Assembly: GCF_001854185.1 (NCBI RefSeq)
Contig: NZ_CP017603.1
Location: 2,108,001 to 2,172,000, forward strand
Length of the DNA stretch: 64,000 bases
Direction of reading: 5' to 3'
Origin: Clostridium formicaceticum
GTDB lineage: Bacteria > Bacillota > Clostridia > Peptostreptococcales > Natronincolaceae
Of this stretch, positions 8,807 to 17,512 are shown piece by piece (position 1 is the first letter of the stretch; each line of letters begins with the position of its first letter). The translations under genes were made by a program, and so were the position numbers. The notes beneath the pieces were generated by a model that worked only from the letters and a program-made list of their open reading frames with translations, was not told where the DNA came from and searched no databases.

Positions 8807-11800
8807 ATGAAGGAATATGGATTTCCTATAAAGCAGGGTTTATACGATCCTGCAATGGAAAAAGATAGTTGTGGTGTGGGATTTATTGCTAATGCTAAAG
8901 GAAAAAAGAGCAATGATATTTTAGTAAAGGGTTTAGAGATTTTAAAGAAGCTAAAGCACCGGGGGGCAGTAGGAGCAGATCCCAGTACTGGGGATGGAGC
9001 AGGCATATTAATACAGATACCCCATGCCTTCTTGAAGAAAGAAACGGATCAATTAGGGATACAGCTGCCTAAACCTGGGGATTATGCAGTAGGTATGGTA
9101 TTTTTGCCAAGGGAACCCAATGCTAGGCTTTTTTGTGAAGGTCTTTGCGAAAAGATTTTAAGAGAAGAAGGTCAAAAACTTATCGGATGGCGAGAGGTAC
9201 CCGTTAACGAAAAAGAGTGTGGAGAGTCTGCCAGAGCAACACGTCCTGTGGTAAGTCAGATTATGATTGCCAGGGGGGAACAAACCCTAGAGGTGTTTAA
9301 AAGAAAGTTATTAGTTGTCCGTAAATGTATACAGAATACAATAAACGCAATGAAACGACCCTATACGGATGCTTTTTATATTTGTAGTCTTTCACCTGAA
9401 ACGATTGTGTATAAGGGACAAATTCTAGGATATAAACTAGAGGATTTTTATATTGATTTACAAAGCAAACTAGTAGAAACAGCGATTGCTGTGGTACATG
9501 AACGTTATAGTACAAATACTTTTCCTTCCTGGAAACTTGCACATCCCTATAGATATATTGCCCACAATGGCGAGATCAACACGATACGGGGGAATATCAA
9601 TTGGATGCATGCAAGAGAAGGTGTTATGCGTTCTCAGGTATTTGGAGAAGATTTTAAAAAGATTCTGCCAGTCATTGAAGCTGAAGGCAGTGATTCATCA
9701 AGTTTGGATAATACTGTTGAGATGTTTGTTGCCAATGGACACCCTATAGAGCATGTAATGATGATGCTAATACCAGAGGCGTGGCAGAGAGATGCCAAAA
9801 TGGATAAAGACAAAAGAGGATTTTATGAATATCATGCTAGAATTATGGAATCTTGGGATGGACCAGCAGCCCTTGTTTTTACAGATGGCCATAAAATAGG
9901 TGCAACGGTAGATAGAAATGGGTTACGACCTATCCGTTACACCATTACAAAGAATGATTTGGTCATTATGGCTTCAGAAACTGGGGTAATAGAAATAGAA
10001 GCTGATAATGTTGTAAAAAAAGGCAGTCTGCAGCCTAGTGAAATGATTGTGATTGATACCAAGAAAAGATGCATTCTTTTAGATGAGGAAATTAAAAGGG
10101 AAATATCTACACAAAAGAACTATTGTAAATGGATAGAGAAAAACAAATTAACATTAGAAGATTTCGAACCTTCTAATGAAGTAAGAAAAATGAATAAGGA
10201 AGTACTATTACAAAATCAAAAAATATTTGGCTATACGGAAGAGGAGCTTAAAGATGTCATTCGTTCTATGGCTAGAAACAAGGAGGAACCAATAAGTGCT
10301 ATGGGTGTAGATATGCCTTTAGCAATTTTATCGAAGCGTCCACAGCTTTTATTTAACTATTTTAAACAAAAATTTGCTCAAGTTACGAATCCACCTATTG
10401 ATCCAATTAGAGAGAAAATGGTGATGTCTCTTCTTCAATATATTGGGCAACATGGACAGTTAATAGACGAAATAGAGGTGGAAAAGAAACAACCTTTCAT
10501 AGAACTAAAACAACCAATTTTAACAAATGAGGAATTAGAAAAACTGCGCCACGTATATACAGAAGATTTTAAAGCGATTACCTTACCTATGACCTTCCCG
10601 ATAGACGGTGGAGAACTAGGCTTAAAAACAGCATTAGATAACTTATGTAAAAGAGCTGTTGAAAATATAAAACGGGGATATAATATTTTAATTTTAAGCG
10701 ATACCAATTTAGATTTATACAATGCACCGATCCCTAGTTTATTGGCACTAGGAGCGGTACATCATCATTTAATACGAGAAAAATTACGGACACAGGCAGA
10801 TATTATTATTGAGTGTGGCGATGCAAGGGATGTAATGCATATGGCGTTATTAGTAGGTTATGGAGCGAAAGCCATTAATCCTTATTTAGTCTTTGAATCT
10901 ATACGAGATATGATCAAAAACAAGCAGAGCTTGAAGGATATTGAAGTGGAAGAGGGCTATGAGAATTATCGTTATGCTGTTGCTCAAGGACTGTTAAAAG
11001 TTATTTCTAAAATGGGCATCTCAACTTTGCAGAGTTATCATGGTGCACAAATTTTTGAGGTGCTAGGCCTGCATCAAGATGTAGTAGAGGAATACTTTAC
11101 AGGAACCCCTTCAAAGCTTTCAGGTTTAAATTTAGAGGGGATAGCACAGGAAGTTATCACACGGCATACAGCCGCAAATGATATGTTTCAAACAGGAGAT
11201 AGAAAGTTGGATGAGGGTGGAGAATTTGTGTGGAGACCTGAAGGGGAATACCATATGTTTACCCCAAAAAGGGTGAAACAATTGCAAATGGCCTGTAAAA
11301 ATAACAATTATGAGATGTATAAAGAATATGCTGAGAGTATCAACAATAGCAAAGAAGCTACCGCCACTTTAAGAGGACTATTAAAGTTCAAAAAGAGAAA
11401 AAGCATAGGCATTGAAGAGGTGGAGCCTATTGAGAGTATTGTAAAGCGTTTTACCACTGGCGCTATATCCTTTGGGTCCATCAGTAAGGAGTGCCATGAA
11501 ACTTTAGCCATCGCTATGAATGCAATCGGAGCAAAAAGTAATAGTGGTGAGGGAGGAGAAGATGCAAAGCGTTATTTTTCTGACATCAACGGAAATATTA
11601 GAAAAAGTGCAGTAAAGCAAATTGCATCTGGAAGATTTGGTGTAACCATAGATTACCTAGTAAACTGCGATGAAATTCAAATTAAAATGGCTCAGGGTGC
11701 AAAACCTGGAGAAGGAGGACATCTACCTGGTAATAAAGTGACGGATGAAATTGCCAAAGTACGACATTCCCTTCCAGGCATTGATTTGATTTCTCCGCCA

Positions 11801-13330
11801 CCTCATCATGATATTTACTCAATAGAGGACTTGGCACAGTTAATTTATGACTTAAAAAATGCTAACCCAAAGGCTCGTATTAATATAAAATTAGCGGCTA
11901 GTACAGGAATTGGAACTGTTGCGGCAGGAGTAGCTAAAGGACACGGAGAAATCATTACCATCAGCGGGCATGATGGAGGCACAGGAGCAGCACCTATTAG
12001 TTCTATGAAATATGTAGGACTTCCTTGGGAATTAGGTCTAGCAGAAACACAGCAAACTTTACTTTTAAATAATCTTAGGAGTCGTGTTAGTCTGCAGGTA
12101 GATGGAAAAATGAGTACTGGAAGAGATGTGGTAGTTGCAGTCTTGTTAGGGGCAGAAGAATATGGGTTTTCAACAGCAGCGTTAATTGTAAATGGCTGTA
12201 TTATGTGTAGGCGTTGTAATCTTAATCAATGCCCTGTAGGTATTGCTACGCAAGAAGAAAAATTAAGAGAGAAATTTAAAGGAAATCCTCAATTTATTAT
12301 CAACTACTTTACTTTTATTGCGCAGGAAATAAGAGAGATTATGGCAGAGCTAGGCTTTAAAACCATTGATGATATGGTGGGTAGGGTGGACATATTAGAA
12401 GCAAAGGAACTTAAAGACAGCAAAATAAAAAATCTAGACCTTGCATCTATTTTGTATAAACCAGAATTACCCTCTAGAATTATTGGAAGATGTACAGTAC
12501 CTCAAGAGCATAAAATAGAAGATGTGCTGGACCGACAACTTATAAAGATAGCCACACAAGCCTTGGATCATCAGAAAAAGGTACAAAAAAACTTCAAGAT
12601 TACAAATACAGATCGAACTGTTGGTGCTATGTTAAGTGGTGTTGTTGCGAAGCAATTTGGTGAAAAAGGATTACCAGAAGATACGATACAATATACCTTT
12701 AAGGGTTCGGCTGGCCAAAGCTTTGGTGCTTTTTGTGCAAAGGGGTTAACCCTGCGGTTGGAAGGAGATGCAAATGATTATCTTGGCAAAGGATTATCAG
12801 GAGGAAAAATCATTGTAACACCGCCTAAAGAAACTACCTTTGATACTAGTGAAAATATCATAGCTGGTAACACACTGCTTTACGGGGCCACATCTGGAGA
12901 AGTATATATTAATGGTACTGTTGGCGGACGATTTGCTGTTAGAAATAGTGGTGCTATAGCAGTTGTAGAGGGGATTGGAAATCACGGATGTCAGTACATG
13001 ACGGGGGGCGTAGTTATTGTATTAGGCAACATTGGAAGGAATTTTGGTGCAGGAATGAGCGGAGGCATTGCCTATATATGGGATCATGATCTTGAGGAAA
13101 AAGTAAATCAAGAAATTGTTGATATAGAGCCATTGAAAGCTGTTGAAGATATAGCTTTTGTTAAAAGGATGATAGAGAACCATTTGAATTATACCAATAG
13201 CTTTAGAGCAAAAGAAATATTGGATAACTGGGATGCATCTATTGAAAAAATTGTAAAAGTAAGTGCACCTCTGTATAGAAATATTTTAGAAAAAGAAGAG
13301 CATACTTTTCTAAAAGCAACCGTAGTATAA
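8807..13330 (+). CDS. gltB: glutamate synthase large (alpha) subunit
   Basis: 1507 aa, full length. The N-terminal glutamine amidotransferase domain has its catalytic Cys at residue 22 (KDSCGVGF), so residues 1-21 would be a cleaved propeptide. The central linker and the FMN/synthase domain follow, with SGEGGEDAKRY, KPGEGGHLPG, GHDGGTGAAP, and the 3Fe-4S ligands in CIMCRRCNLNQCPVG (about 1131; C-x5-C-x4-C spacing). The C-terminal GXGXG beta-helix (about 1280-1450) is complete. It converts 2-oxoglutarate and glutamine into two glutamates. No gltD small subunit lies on either side. RBS GGAGAGGAG precedes the ATG. Confidence 0.97.
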   Translation: MKEYGFPIKQGLYDPAMEKDSCGVGFIANAKGKKSNDILVKGLEILKKLKHRGAVGADPSTGDGAGILIQIPHAFLKKETDQLGIQLPKPGDYAVGMVFLPREPNARLFCEGLCEKILREEGQKLIGWREVPVNEKECGESARATRPVVSQIMIARGEQTLEVFKRKLLVVRKCIQNTINAMKRPYTDAFYICSLSPETIVYKGQILGYKLEDFYIDLQSKLVETAIAVVHERYSTNTFPSWKLAHPYRYIAHNGEINTIRGNINWMHAREGVMRSQVFGEDFKKILPVIEAEGSDSSSLDNTVEMFVANGHPIEHVMMMLIPEAWQRDAKMDKDKRGFYEYHARIMESWDGPAALVFTDGHKIGATVDRNGLRPIRYTITKNDLVIMASETGVIEIEADNVVKKGSLQPSEMIVIDTKKRCILLDEEIKREISTQKNYCKWIEKNKLTLEDFEPSNEVRKMNKEVLLQNQKIFGYTEEELKDVIRSMARNKEEPISAMGVDMPLAILSKRPQLLFNYFKQKFAQVTNPPIDPIREKMVMSLLQYIGQHGQLIDEIEVEKKQPFIELKQPILTNEELEKLRHVYTEDFKAITLPMTFPIDGGELGLKTALDNLCKRAVENIKRGYNILILSDTNLDLYNAPIPSLLALGAVHHHLIREKLRTQADIIIECGDARDVMHMALLVGYGAKAINPYLVFESIRDMIKNKQSLKDIEVEEGYENYRYAVAQGLLKVISKMGISTLQSYHGAQIFEVLGLHQDVVEEYFTGTPSKLSGLNLEGIAQEVITRHTAANDMFQTGDRKLDEGGEFVWRPEGEYHMFTPKRVKQLQMACKNNNYEMYKEYAESINNSKEATATLRGLLKFKKRKSIGIEEVEPIESIVKRFTTGAISFGSISKECHETLAIAMNAIGAKSNSGEGGEDAKRYFSDINGNIRKSAVKQIASGRFGVTIDYLVNCDEIQIKMAQGAKPGEGGHLPGNKVTDEIAKVRHSLPGIDLISPPPHHDIYSIEDLAQLIYDLKNANPKARINIKLAASTGIGTVAAGVAKGHGEIITISGHDGGTGAAPISSMKYVGLPWELGLAETQQTLLLNNLRSRVSLQVDGKMSTGRDVVVAVLLGAEEYGFSTAALIVNGCIMCRRCNLNQCPVGIATQEEKLREKFKGNPQFIINYFTFIAQEIREIMAELGFKTIDDMVGRVDILEAKELKDSKIKNLDLASILYKPELPSRIIGRCTVPQEHKIEDVLDRQLIKIATQALDHQKKVQKNFKITNTDRTVGAMLSGVVAKQFGEKGLPEDTIQYTFKGSAGQSFGAFCAKGLTLRLEGDANDYLGKGLSGGKIIVTPPKETTFDTSENIIAGNTLLYGATSGEVYINGTVGGRFAVRNSGAIAVVEGIGNHGCQYMTGGVVIVLGNIGRNFGAGMSGGIAYIWDHDLEEKVNQEIVDIEPLKAVEDIAFVKRMIENHLNYTNSFRAKEILDNWDASIEKIVKVSAPLYRNILEKEEHTFLKATVV

Positions 13331-13349
13331 TTAAAACGAAAAGCTGAAG

Positions 13350-13384
13350 GCAGCCTTCTTTGTAGTGAATGAAGGCTGCTTTTA
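13350..13384 (+). terminator. Rho-independent terminator of gltB
   Basis: GCAGCCTTC and GAAGGCTGC form a 9-bp stem followed by TTTTAT. Confidence 0.85.
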
Positions 13385-13493
13385 TGCAAAAAAATGTTTT
13401 ATATAAAACAGTAGGGGTATATAGATAACCGTAAATAGTATGAAACTTTTTATAGGTATAAATTCTTTTTCCAGGCTTAAAAACTAGCTTGGG

Positions 13494-13544
13494 GTTGCAA
13501 ATATAGCTGTTAGCACATTAAAATTCATAGGTATATATCTATAG
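13494..13544 (+). repeat. dispersed repeat family A, right-arm copy
   Basis: GTTGCAAATATAGCTGTTAG, ATTAAAATTCATAGG and ATATCTATAG align block by block with the right arm of the repeat at 52243-52360. It abuts the structured repeat that starts at 13549. Confidence 0.55.
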
Positions 13545-13548
13545 TGAA

Positions 13549-13663
13549 AGTGAACTGGTCAGGCTACAGCTGAACATCGGAAAATAAGGTAGAGACGCTT
13601 TTTGACTGCTTCAAAGCTCACTTATAAAAGCGGAAGAGGTCTTAACCGGTGAAATATCTGATA
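13549..13663 (+). repeat. IS200/IS605 right-end / omega-RNA-like solo repeat, degenerate copy
   Basis: Homologous to the reverse complement of 15307-15411: shared blocks include GTGAACT, AGCTGAACATCGG, TTCAAAGC and GGTCTTAACC in the same order and spacing. The terminal hairpin that is perfect in the other copy (CCCACTT/AAGTGGG) has decayed here (GCTCACTTATAAAAGCGGAA). No transposase gene accompanies it. The rest of the gap to 13794 shows no further recognisable feature. Confidence 0.55.
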
Positions 13664-13794
13664 AAGTCATAAGTGCTGTGTTAACTCTATTAATCAGAGG
13701 TAGGTTTATCTTTGAATAAGACAGCTTAATGTATGCTTTAATGTATGATTGAAGCGTTTTGTTGTAGTAAATTATAGGCTATGGAGGGAAAAGT

Positions 13795-14238
13795 ATGGGA
13801 ATGGATATTAATTTTGAGAGTCTAGTCAAAGAAATTGCAAAATGTTGCTTAGGGGAAGAACAATGCGGAACCTGCGAAAAAGAAAGCTGTTTAATTGGTT
13901 ATTGTAAAAGAAGCCTCACAACTTCTTTAAAACAGCAAAGCGAATTTATAGATGGTGGCATGGAGGAAATACCCTATAACGATACAAAAATCTATGATGA
14001 TGAGATGATTGTAGAGACCATTGGTTTTCTTCTAAATCAGTGTAAGAATTGTAACCTTTATCATGACGAGGAGTGCATTATCAATATCGTAAGAAGTGCT
14101 TTAGAAATTATATTACTAGGGGAGGCGCAGGATTATAAGGGAAGTACATTATTTTATCTAGGAGATATTAAAGCTGTTAACGAAGGAGTAGCAGATAGAA
14201 TTTTTCAGGCTTTTCAGTCTAAAAAAAACGCTTCATAA
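13795..14238 (+). CDS. cysteine-rich protein of unknown function
   Basis: 147 aa with a GGAGGG site before the ATG. Eleven cysteines fall into two clusters: CCLGEEQCGTCEKESCLIGYC (residues about 17-37, written here as motif positions) and CKNCNLYHDEEC (about 81-92). The spacing suggests metal or iron-sulfur binding but matches no family I recognise. It has no signal peptide or membrane segment. It lies just upstream of a rubrerythrin gene on the same strand, with 150 bp between, so a redox or metal-related role is plausible but unproven. Confidence 0.55.
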   Translation: MGMDINFESLVKEIAKCCLGEEQCGTCEKESCLIGYCKRSLTTSLKQQSEFIDGGMEEIPYNDTKIYDDEMIVETIGFLLNQCKNCNLYHDEECIINIVRSALEIILLGEAQDYKGSTLFYLGDIKAVNEGVADRIFQAFQSKKNAS

Positions 14239-14391
14239 ATTTTTTATATAATTAAAATAAATAACGCGATTTGTGTAATTTTCTTAGCACTACACTGAAG
14301 GATAAATTATATTTCTAAGCATATGCTTTTGATACGGTTTGTTTATTGTATACTGTATATTATAAAATATAAAAATATAGGAGGAGAAAAC

Positions 14392-14820
14392 ATGGATAAA
14401 AAAGATTTAGTAGTGGAAAGTGTAATTGGTGAGACAAAAGGAACAGAGCTAGAAAGAATTGTAAAGCAAAACTTTACCGGTGAAACCAGTGAAGTAGGGA
14501 TTTATCTTGCTATGGCCAGGTTAGCGCAGCGTCAAGGATATCCTGAAATTGCAGAGGTTTTGAAGACAATTGCTTGGGAAGAAGCAGAACATGCAGCAAG
14601 ATTTGCTGAATTTAATGGTATGATTCAGGAGGATTTATTTGATAATATCAGACAGATGTTGGAAGGAGAAACCTTTGCTAATGAGGGTAAAAAGCAAGCT
14701 GCTGATAAGGCTGCTGCATTAGGATTAGATACAGCAAGAGATTATTTCAATGAGTCTGCAAAGGACGAAGGACGACATGCTAGAATGCTGGAGGGAATTT
14801 TAAATCGTTACAATAAATAG
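14392..14820 (+). CDS. rubrerythrin-family diiron protein without rubredoxin domain
   Basis: 142 aa from the ATG at 14392, which has TAGGAGGAG upstream; an in-frame ATG at 14323 has no site and lies in AT-rich leader. The four-helix ferritin-like fold carries both diiron motifs: [15 protein letters not shown] (about 37) with [12 protein letters not shown] (about 63-74), and the second pair ending [10 protein letters not shown] (about 124-133). The rubredoxin-like FeS4 domain of classical rubrerythrin is absent. Members act as NADH-linked peroxide reductases in anaerobes or as diiron scavengers, taking electrons from a separate rubredoxin. A terminator follows. Confidence 0.88.
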   Translation: MDKKDLVVESVIGETKGTELERIVKQNFTGETSEVGIYLAMARLAQRQGYPEIAEVLKTIAWEEAEHAARFAEFNGMIQEDLFDNIRQMLEGETFANEGKKQAADKAAALGLDTARDYFNESAKDEGRHARMLEGILNRYNK

Positions 14821-14840
14821 ATTACCAATGTACTGTGAAT

Positions 14841-14880
14841 AAAAAAGACTTCCTTTGTAAAAAAAGGAGTCTTTTTTATT
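14841..14880 (+). terminator. Rho-independent terminator
   Basis: AAAAAGACTTCCTTT and AAAGGAGTCTTTTTT form a stem with a T-rich end after the rubrerythrin gene; it can also serve the convergent gene at 14954. Confidence 0.85.
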
Positions 14881-14953
14881 CTTTGCTAATTAGTTATATG
14901 CCGCTTATAAAAATATTTTCACTGTAGATGTTGTGTATTATATAAAGTTATAA

Positions 14954-15187
14954 CTAATTGCTTAATATCTTTTTTATGTCCTCTACGGATAATACTTTAC
15001 CAGCGGATACTGCTTTTTCATTAAGTACTAGACCTGGCGTTCTCATAACGCCATATCCAAGAATAAGTTCCATATCGGTAACCTTTTCTACACTCGCTTG
15101 TAAGCCTAGTTCTTTGACAGCAGCCTTTACGTTTTCCTCTAGCTTTATACAGTTCTTGCATCCTGAACCTAAAATCTTAATAGTCAT
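14954..15187 (-). CDS. small thioredoxin-like redox-active disulfide protein
   Basis: 77 aa with the redox motif GSGCKNC at residues 7-13, the short thioredoxin fold of the TM0996/MTH895 (TIGR00412, Thioredoxin_3) family. The cis-Pro is present in MRTPGLVLNE (about residue 50). The family transfers electrons between NADPH-dependent reductases and small partner proteins. The gene is convergent with the rubrerythrin gene. It is preceded by GGGGATGATGCG, an acceptable ribosome site. Confidence 0.85.
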   Translation of the reverse strand: MTIKILGSGCKNCIKLEENVKAAVKELGLQASVEKVTDMELILGYGVMRTPGLVLNEKAVSAGKVLSVEDIKKILSN

Positions 15188-15306
15188 CGCATCATCCCCT
15201 AGATATGAAATATAATAAAAACATTATTATATATTTATAATAAAAATTTATAATTAGTTTGTCAAGGAGTTTTTGGAAAATGCTTTTGTTTAATTTATTA
15301 TCAAAT

Positions 15307-15411
15307 ACTTTACTGGGTTAAGACCCCCACTTCTATAAGTGGGCTTTGAATTAGGTGGAGTAGAGTCGCCATCTGATTCCCCGATGTTCAGCTTTAGCTG
15401 GACGAGTTCAC
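15307..15411 (-). repeat. IS200/IS605 right-end / omega-RNA-like solo repeat, intact copy
   Basis: Read on the minus strand it runs GTGAACTCGTCC, then a CAGCT/AGCTG hairpin, a CATC/GATG hairpin, and AAAGCCCACTTATAGAAGTG with a perfect 7-bp terminal stem (CCCACTT/AAGTGGG) followed by GGTCTTAACCCAG. The terminal hairpin resembles the right ends of IS200/IS605 elements. It is inverted relative to the copy at 13549. No transposase reading frame is nearby. From 15412 to 15576 only a hairpin of AAAGGG.ATAAT/ATTATCCCTTT (15461-15512) is seen. Confidence 0.55.
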
Positions 15412-15576
15412 TGAATCTTTTGTCAAAATAGTAAAACAGTTGAACAAGTTTAGCACGCTACTTAAAGGGAATAATATAGAAAAAGCTAACGACTTATTGA
15501 ATTATCCCTTTACCTAGATAGAACTTCTGTGATAGAATAGTAGCAATATACTTATATAAGAGAGAGGGAACATACT

Positions 15577-16566
15577 ATGTCACTAATCGAAAAATTTGAA
15601 AAAAAAGGAACTTGGATAACCTATCGACCTGATATTAAGGTTTTGGACTGTACCATTAGAGATGGGGGGCTGATTAATAATTATAAATTTGAAGAAGACT
15701 TTGTACGTGCTGTTTATGATACATGTGTAGAAATTGGTGTAGACTACATGGAAATAGGAAAAATTGCATCACCAAAAGTGATGTCTACGGAAGAATTTGG
15801 TCCTTGGAACTTTTGTAAAGAGGAAGATATTCGAAAGGTTGTAGGAAATAATGAAACATCACTTAAACTAGCAGTAATGGCAGACATAGGAAGAACCTTT
15901 AAAGAAAATATTCGCCCTAAAGAAGATAGTGTGATAGATATGATCCGTGTTGCTGCCTATATACATCAGATACCTGCTGCTATTGAATTGATAGAAGATG
16001 CACATAGTAAAGGATATGAGACTACCATCAATTTAATGGCTATTTCTAAAGTGTCAGAAACAGATTTAGATGAAGCCCTCAATATTTTTGCAAACACTAA
16101 TGTAGATGTAATCTATTTGGTAGACAGTTTTGGTACCTACTATTCAGAACAAATCCATAGATTAGCACGGAAATATTTGAATATAGCTGAACAGGTAGGC
16201 AAAAAGGTAGGAATCCATGCCCATAACAATCAGCAATTAGCCTATGCAAATACTATTGAATCTTTGATTATGGGGACAAGCTATCTGGATGCTACAGTGT
16301 ATGGCTTAGGTAGAGGGGCTGGAAATTGTCCGCTGGAATTATTAATGGGATTTTTAAAAAATCCAAAGTATAACATTGTACCGTTGCTGAAGTTAATCGA
16401 AGAATACGTAAAACCCCTTCACTCAGAGATTAACTGGGGATATGATATTCCCTATATGCTTGTAGGCCAATTAAATGAACATCCTAGAACAGCAATAGAG
16501 TTTATAAAAAATGATGAAAAAGATTTTGTAAAATTACACAATACTTTATTAGACATGCAGGCTTGA
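15577..16566 (+). CDS. HMGL-like / DRE-TIM aldolase family protein
   Basis: 329 aa. The TIM-barrel metalloaldolase signature is LDCTIRDGG (residues 23-31), where Asp and Arg contact the substrate and metal, and the second metal site is IHAHNNQQLAYANT (about residue 213). DSFGTYY (about 189) is the conserved strand 6 segment. The family includes 4-hydroxy-2-oxovalerate aldolase and homocitrate/isopropylmalate synthases; the length and GRGAGNCPLELLMG motif match the 'aldolase catalytic domain' proteins rather than full synthases, because no C-terminal regulatory domain is present. The substrate is unknown. It is monocistronic, with GAGAGAGGG upstream and a terminator downstream. Confidence 0.8.
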   Translation: MSLIEKFEKKGTWITYRPDIKVLDCTIRDGGLINNYKFEEDFVRAVYDTCVEIGVDYMEIGKIASPKVMSTEEFGPWNFCKEEDIRKVVGNNETSLKLAVMADIGRTFKENIRPKEDSVIDMIRVAAYIHQIPAAIELIEDAHSKGYETTINLMAISKVSETDLDEALNIFANTNVDVIYLVDSFGTYYSEQIHRLARKYLNIAEQVGKKVGIHAHNNQQLAYANTIESLIMGTSYLDATVYGLGRGAGNCPLELLMGFLKNPKYNIVPLLKLIEEYVKPLHSEINWGYDIPYMLVGQLNEHPRTAIEFIKNDEKDFVKLHNTLLDMQA

Positions 16567-16621
16567 AGAGCATTAAGAGAAAAGTATGATAGAAGGTTAT
16601 CGATAGGTATTTCTACACTAA

Positions 16622-16672
16622 AAAGTCCAACAAGAAACACGCCATCTTAGTGTTTCTTGTTGGATTTTTTTA
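16622..16672. terminator. bidirectional terminator
   Basis: AAAGTCCAACAAGAAACAC and GTGTTTCTTGTTGGATTTTTT form a stem of about 17 bp with T/A runs on both sides; it separates the aldolase gene from the convergent ABC transporter genes. Confidence 0.88.
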
Positions 16673-16687
16673 GTATAGGAAAAGGGG

Positions 16688-17512
16688 TCACTGTCGTCCT
16701 TTTAAAAATTTGCTCTCCAACCATACGATTAGTTGGTACATCAAAGCTGTGGCAATAGCTAAGACAATTACCCCTGCCATGACAATGTCTAATCGAAACA
16801 CTTGACCACCGTAAACAATTAAGTAACCTAATCCAGCCTTAGAAACCAAAAATTCTCCCACGATGACCCCTACCCAAGACATACCAATATTGATTTTCAT
16901 TGTGTTAATCATGGTAGGAATGCTGGCGGGGAAAATGACCTTTTGCAATATTTGCAGCTTTGTGGCACCAAAGGTCATTAACATTCTAATTTTTTCTTCA
17001 TCTACTTCTTTAAAGCCATTATAAGTAGCTAAAATTGTTACAACAAGAGAAATAGCTAAGGCAGTTACAATAATCCCTCGCATTCCAGCGCCAGCCCATA
17101 TGATGATAATAGGTCCTAGAGCAATTTTAGGCAGGGCATTTAAAACCACAAGATAAGGGTCCAATACCTTTGCTATAAAATCTGACCACCAAAGCAAGAT
17201 AGCAGCAATGGTTCCTAAAATTGTGCCTATAATAAACCCTATAAGGGCTTCAAAAACAGAGATAGCCGTATGTTTAAAAAGAGAACCATCCCGAAGTAAA
17301 GTAACAATTAATTTAAAAACCTCCGAAGGTTTACTGGTAAAGAAAGGATCTATCCACTTTAGGGTAGCTGCGATTTCCCATAACAATAAAAAACTTATTA
17401 GCACACACACTTGAGATAATTTGATTTTTAACTGATGTCGCTGAAGACTTTTAAGGTATGCTATATGGCTGGAGGAGTGCAAGGTATTTTCAGGAGATTT
17501 ATTATTTAACAT
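16688..17512 (-). CDS. ABC transporter permease, SsuC/TauC/NrtB type
   Basis: 274 aa with six membrane helices and the EAA loop of BPD_transp_1 permeases (MLMTFGATKLQILQKVIFPA, about residue 185). The N-terminus carries a 35-residue cytoplasmic extension. It overlaps the end of the ATPase gene by 11 bp. The subgroup handles sulfonates, taurine, nitrate, or thiamine precursors such as hydroxymethylpyrimidine; the sequence alone does not tell which. There is no substrate-binding protein gene next to it. Confidence 0.88.
   Translation of the reverse strand: MLNNKSPENTLHSSSHIAYLKSLQRHQLKIKLSQVCVLISFLLLWEIAATLKWIDPFFTSKPSEVFKLIVTLLRDGSLFKHTAISVFEALIGFIIGTILGTIAAILLWWSDFIAKVLDPYLVVLNALPKIALGPIIIIWAGAGMRGIIVTALAISLVVTILATYNGFKEVDEEKIRMLMTFGATKLQILQKVIFPASIPTMINTMKINIGMSWVGVIVGEFLVSKAGLGYLIVYGGQVFRLDIVMAGVIVLAIATALMYQLIVWLESKFLKGRQ

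Noticed and set aside
14958-15215. Plus-strand frame opposite the small thioredoxin-like gene
   Set aside because: The minus-strand frame has the GSGCKNC motif and ribosome site, so the plus-strand frame is a shadow.
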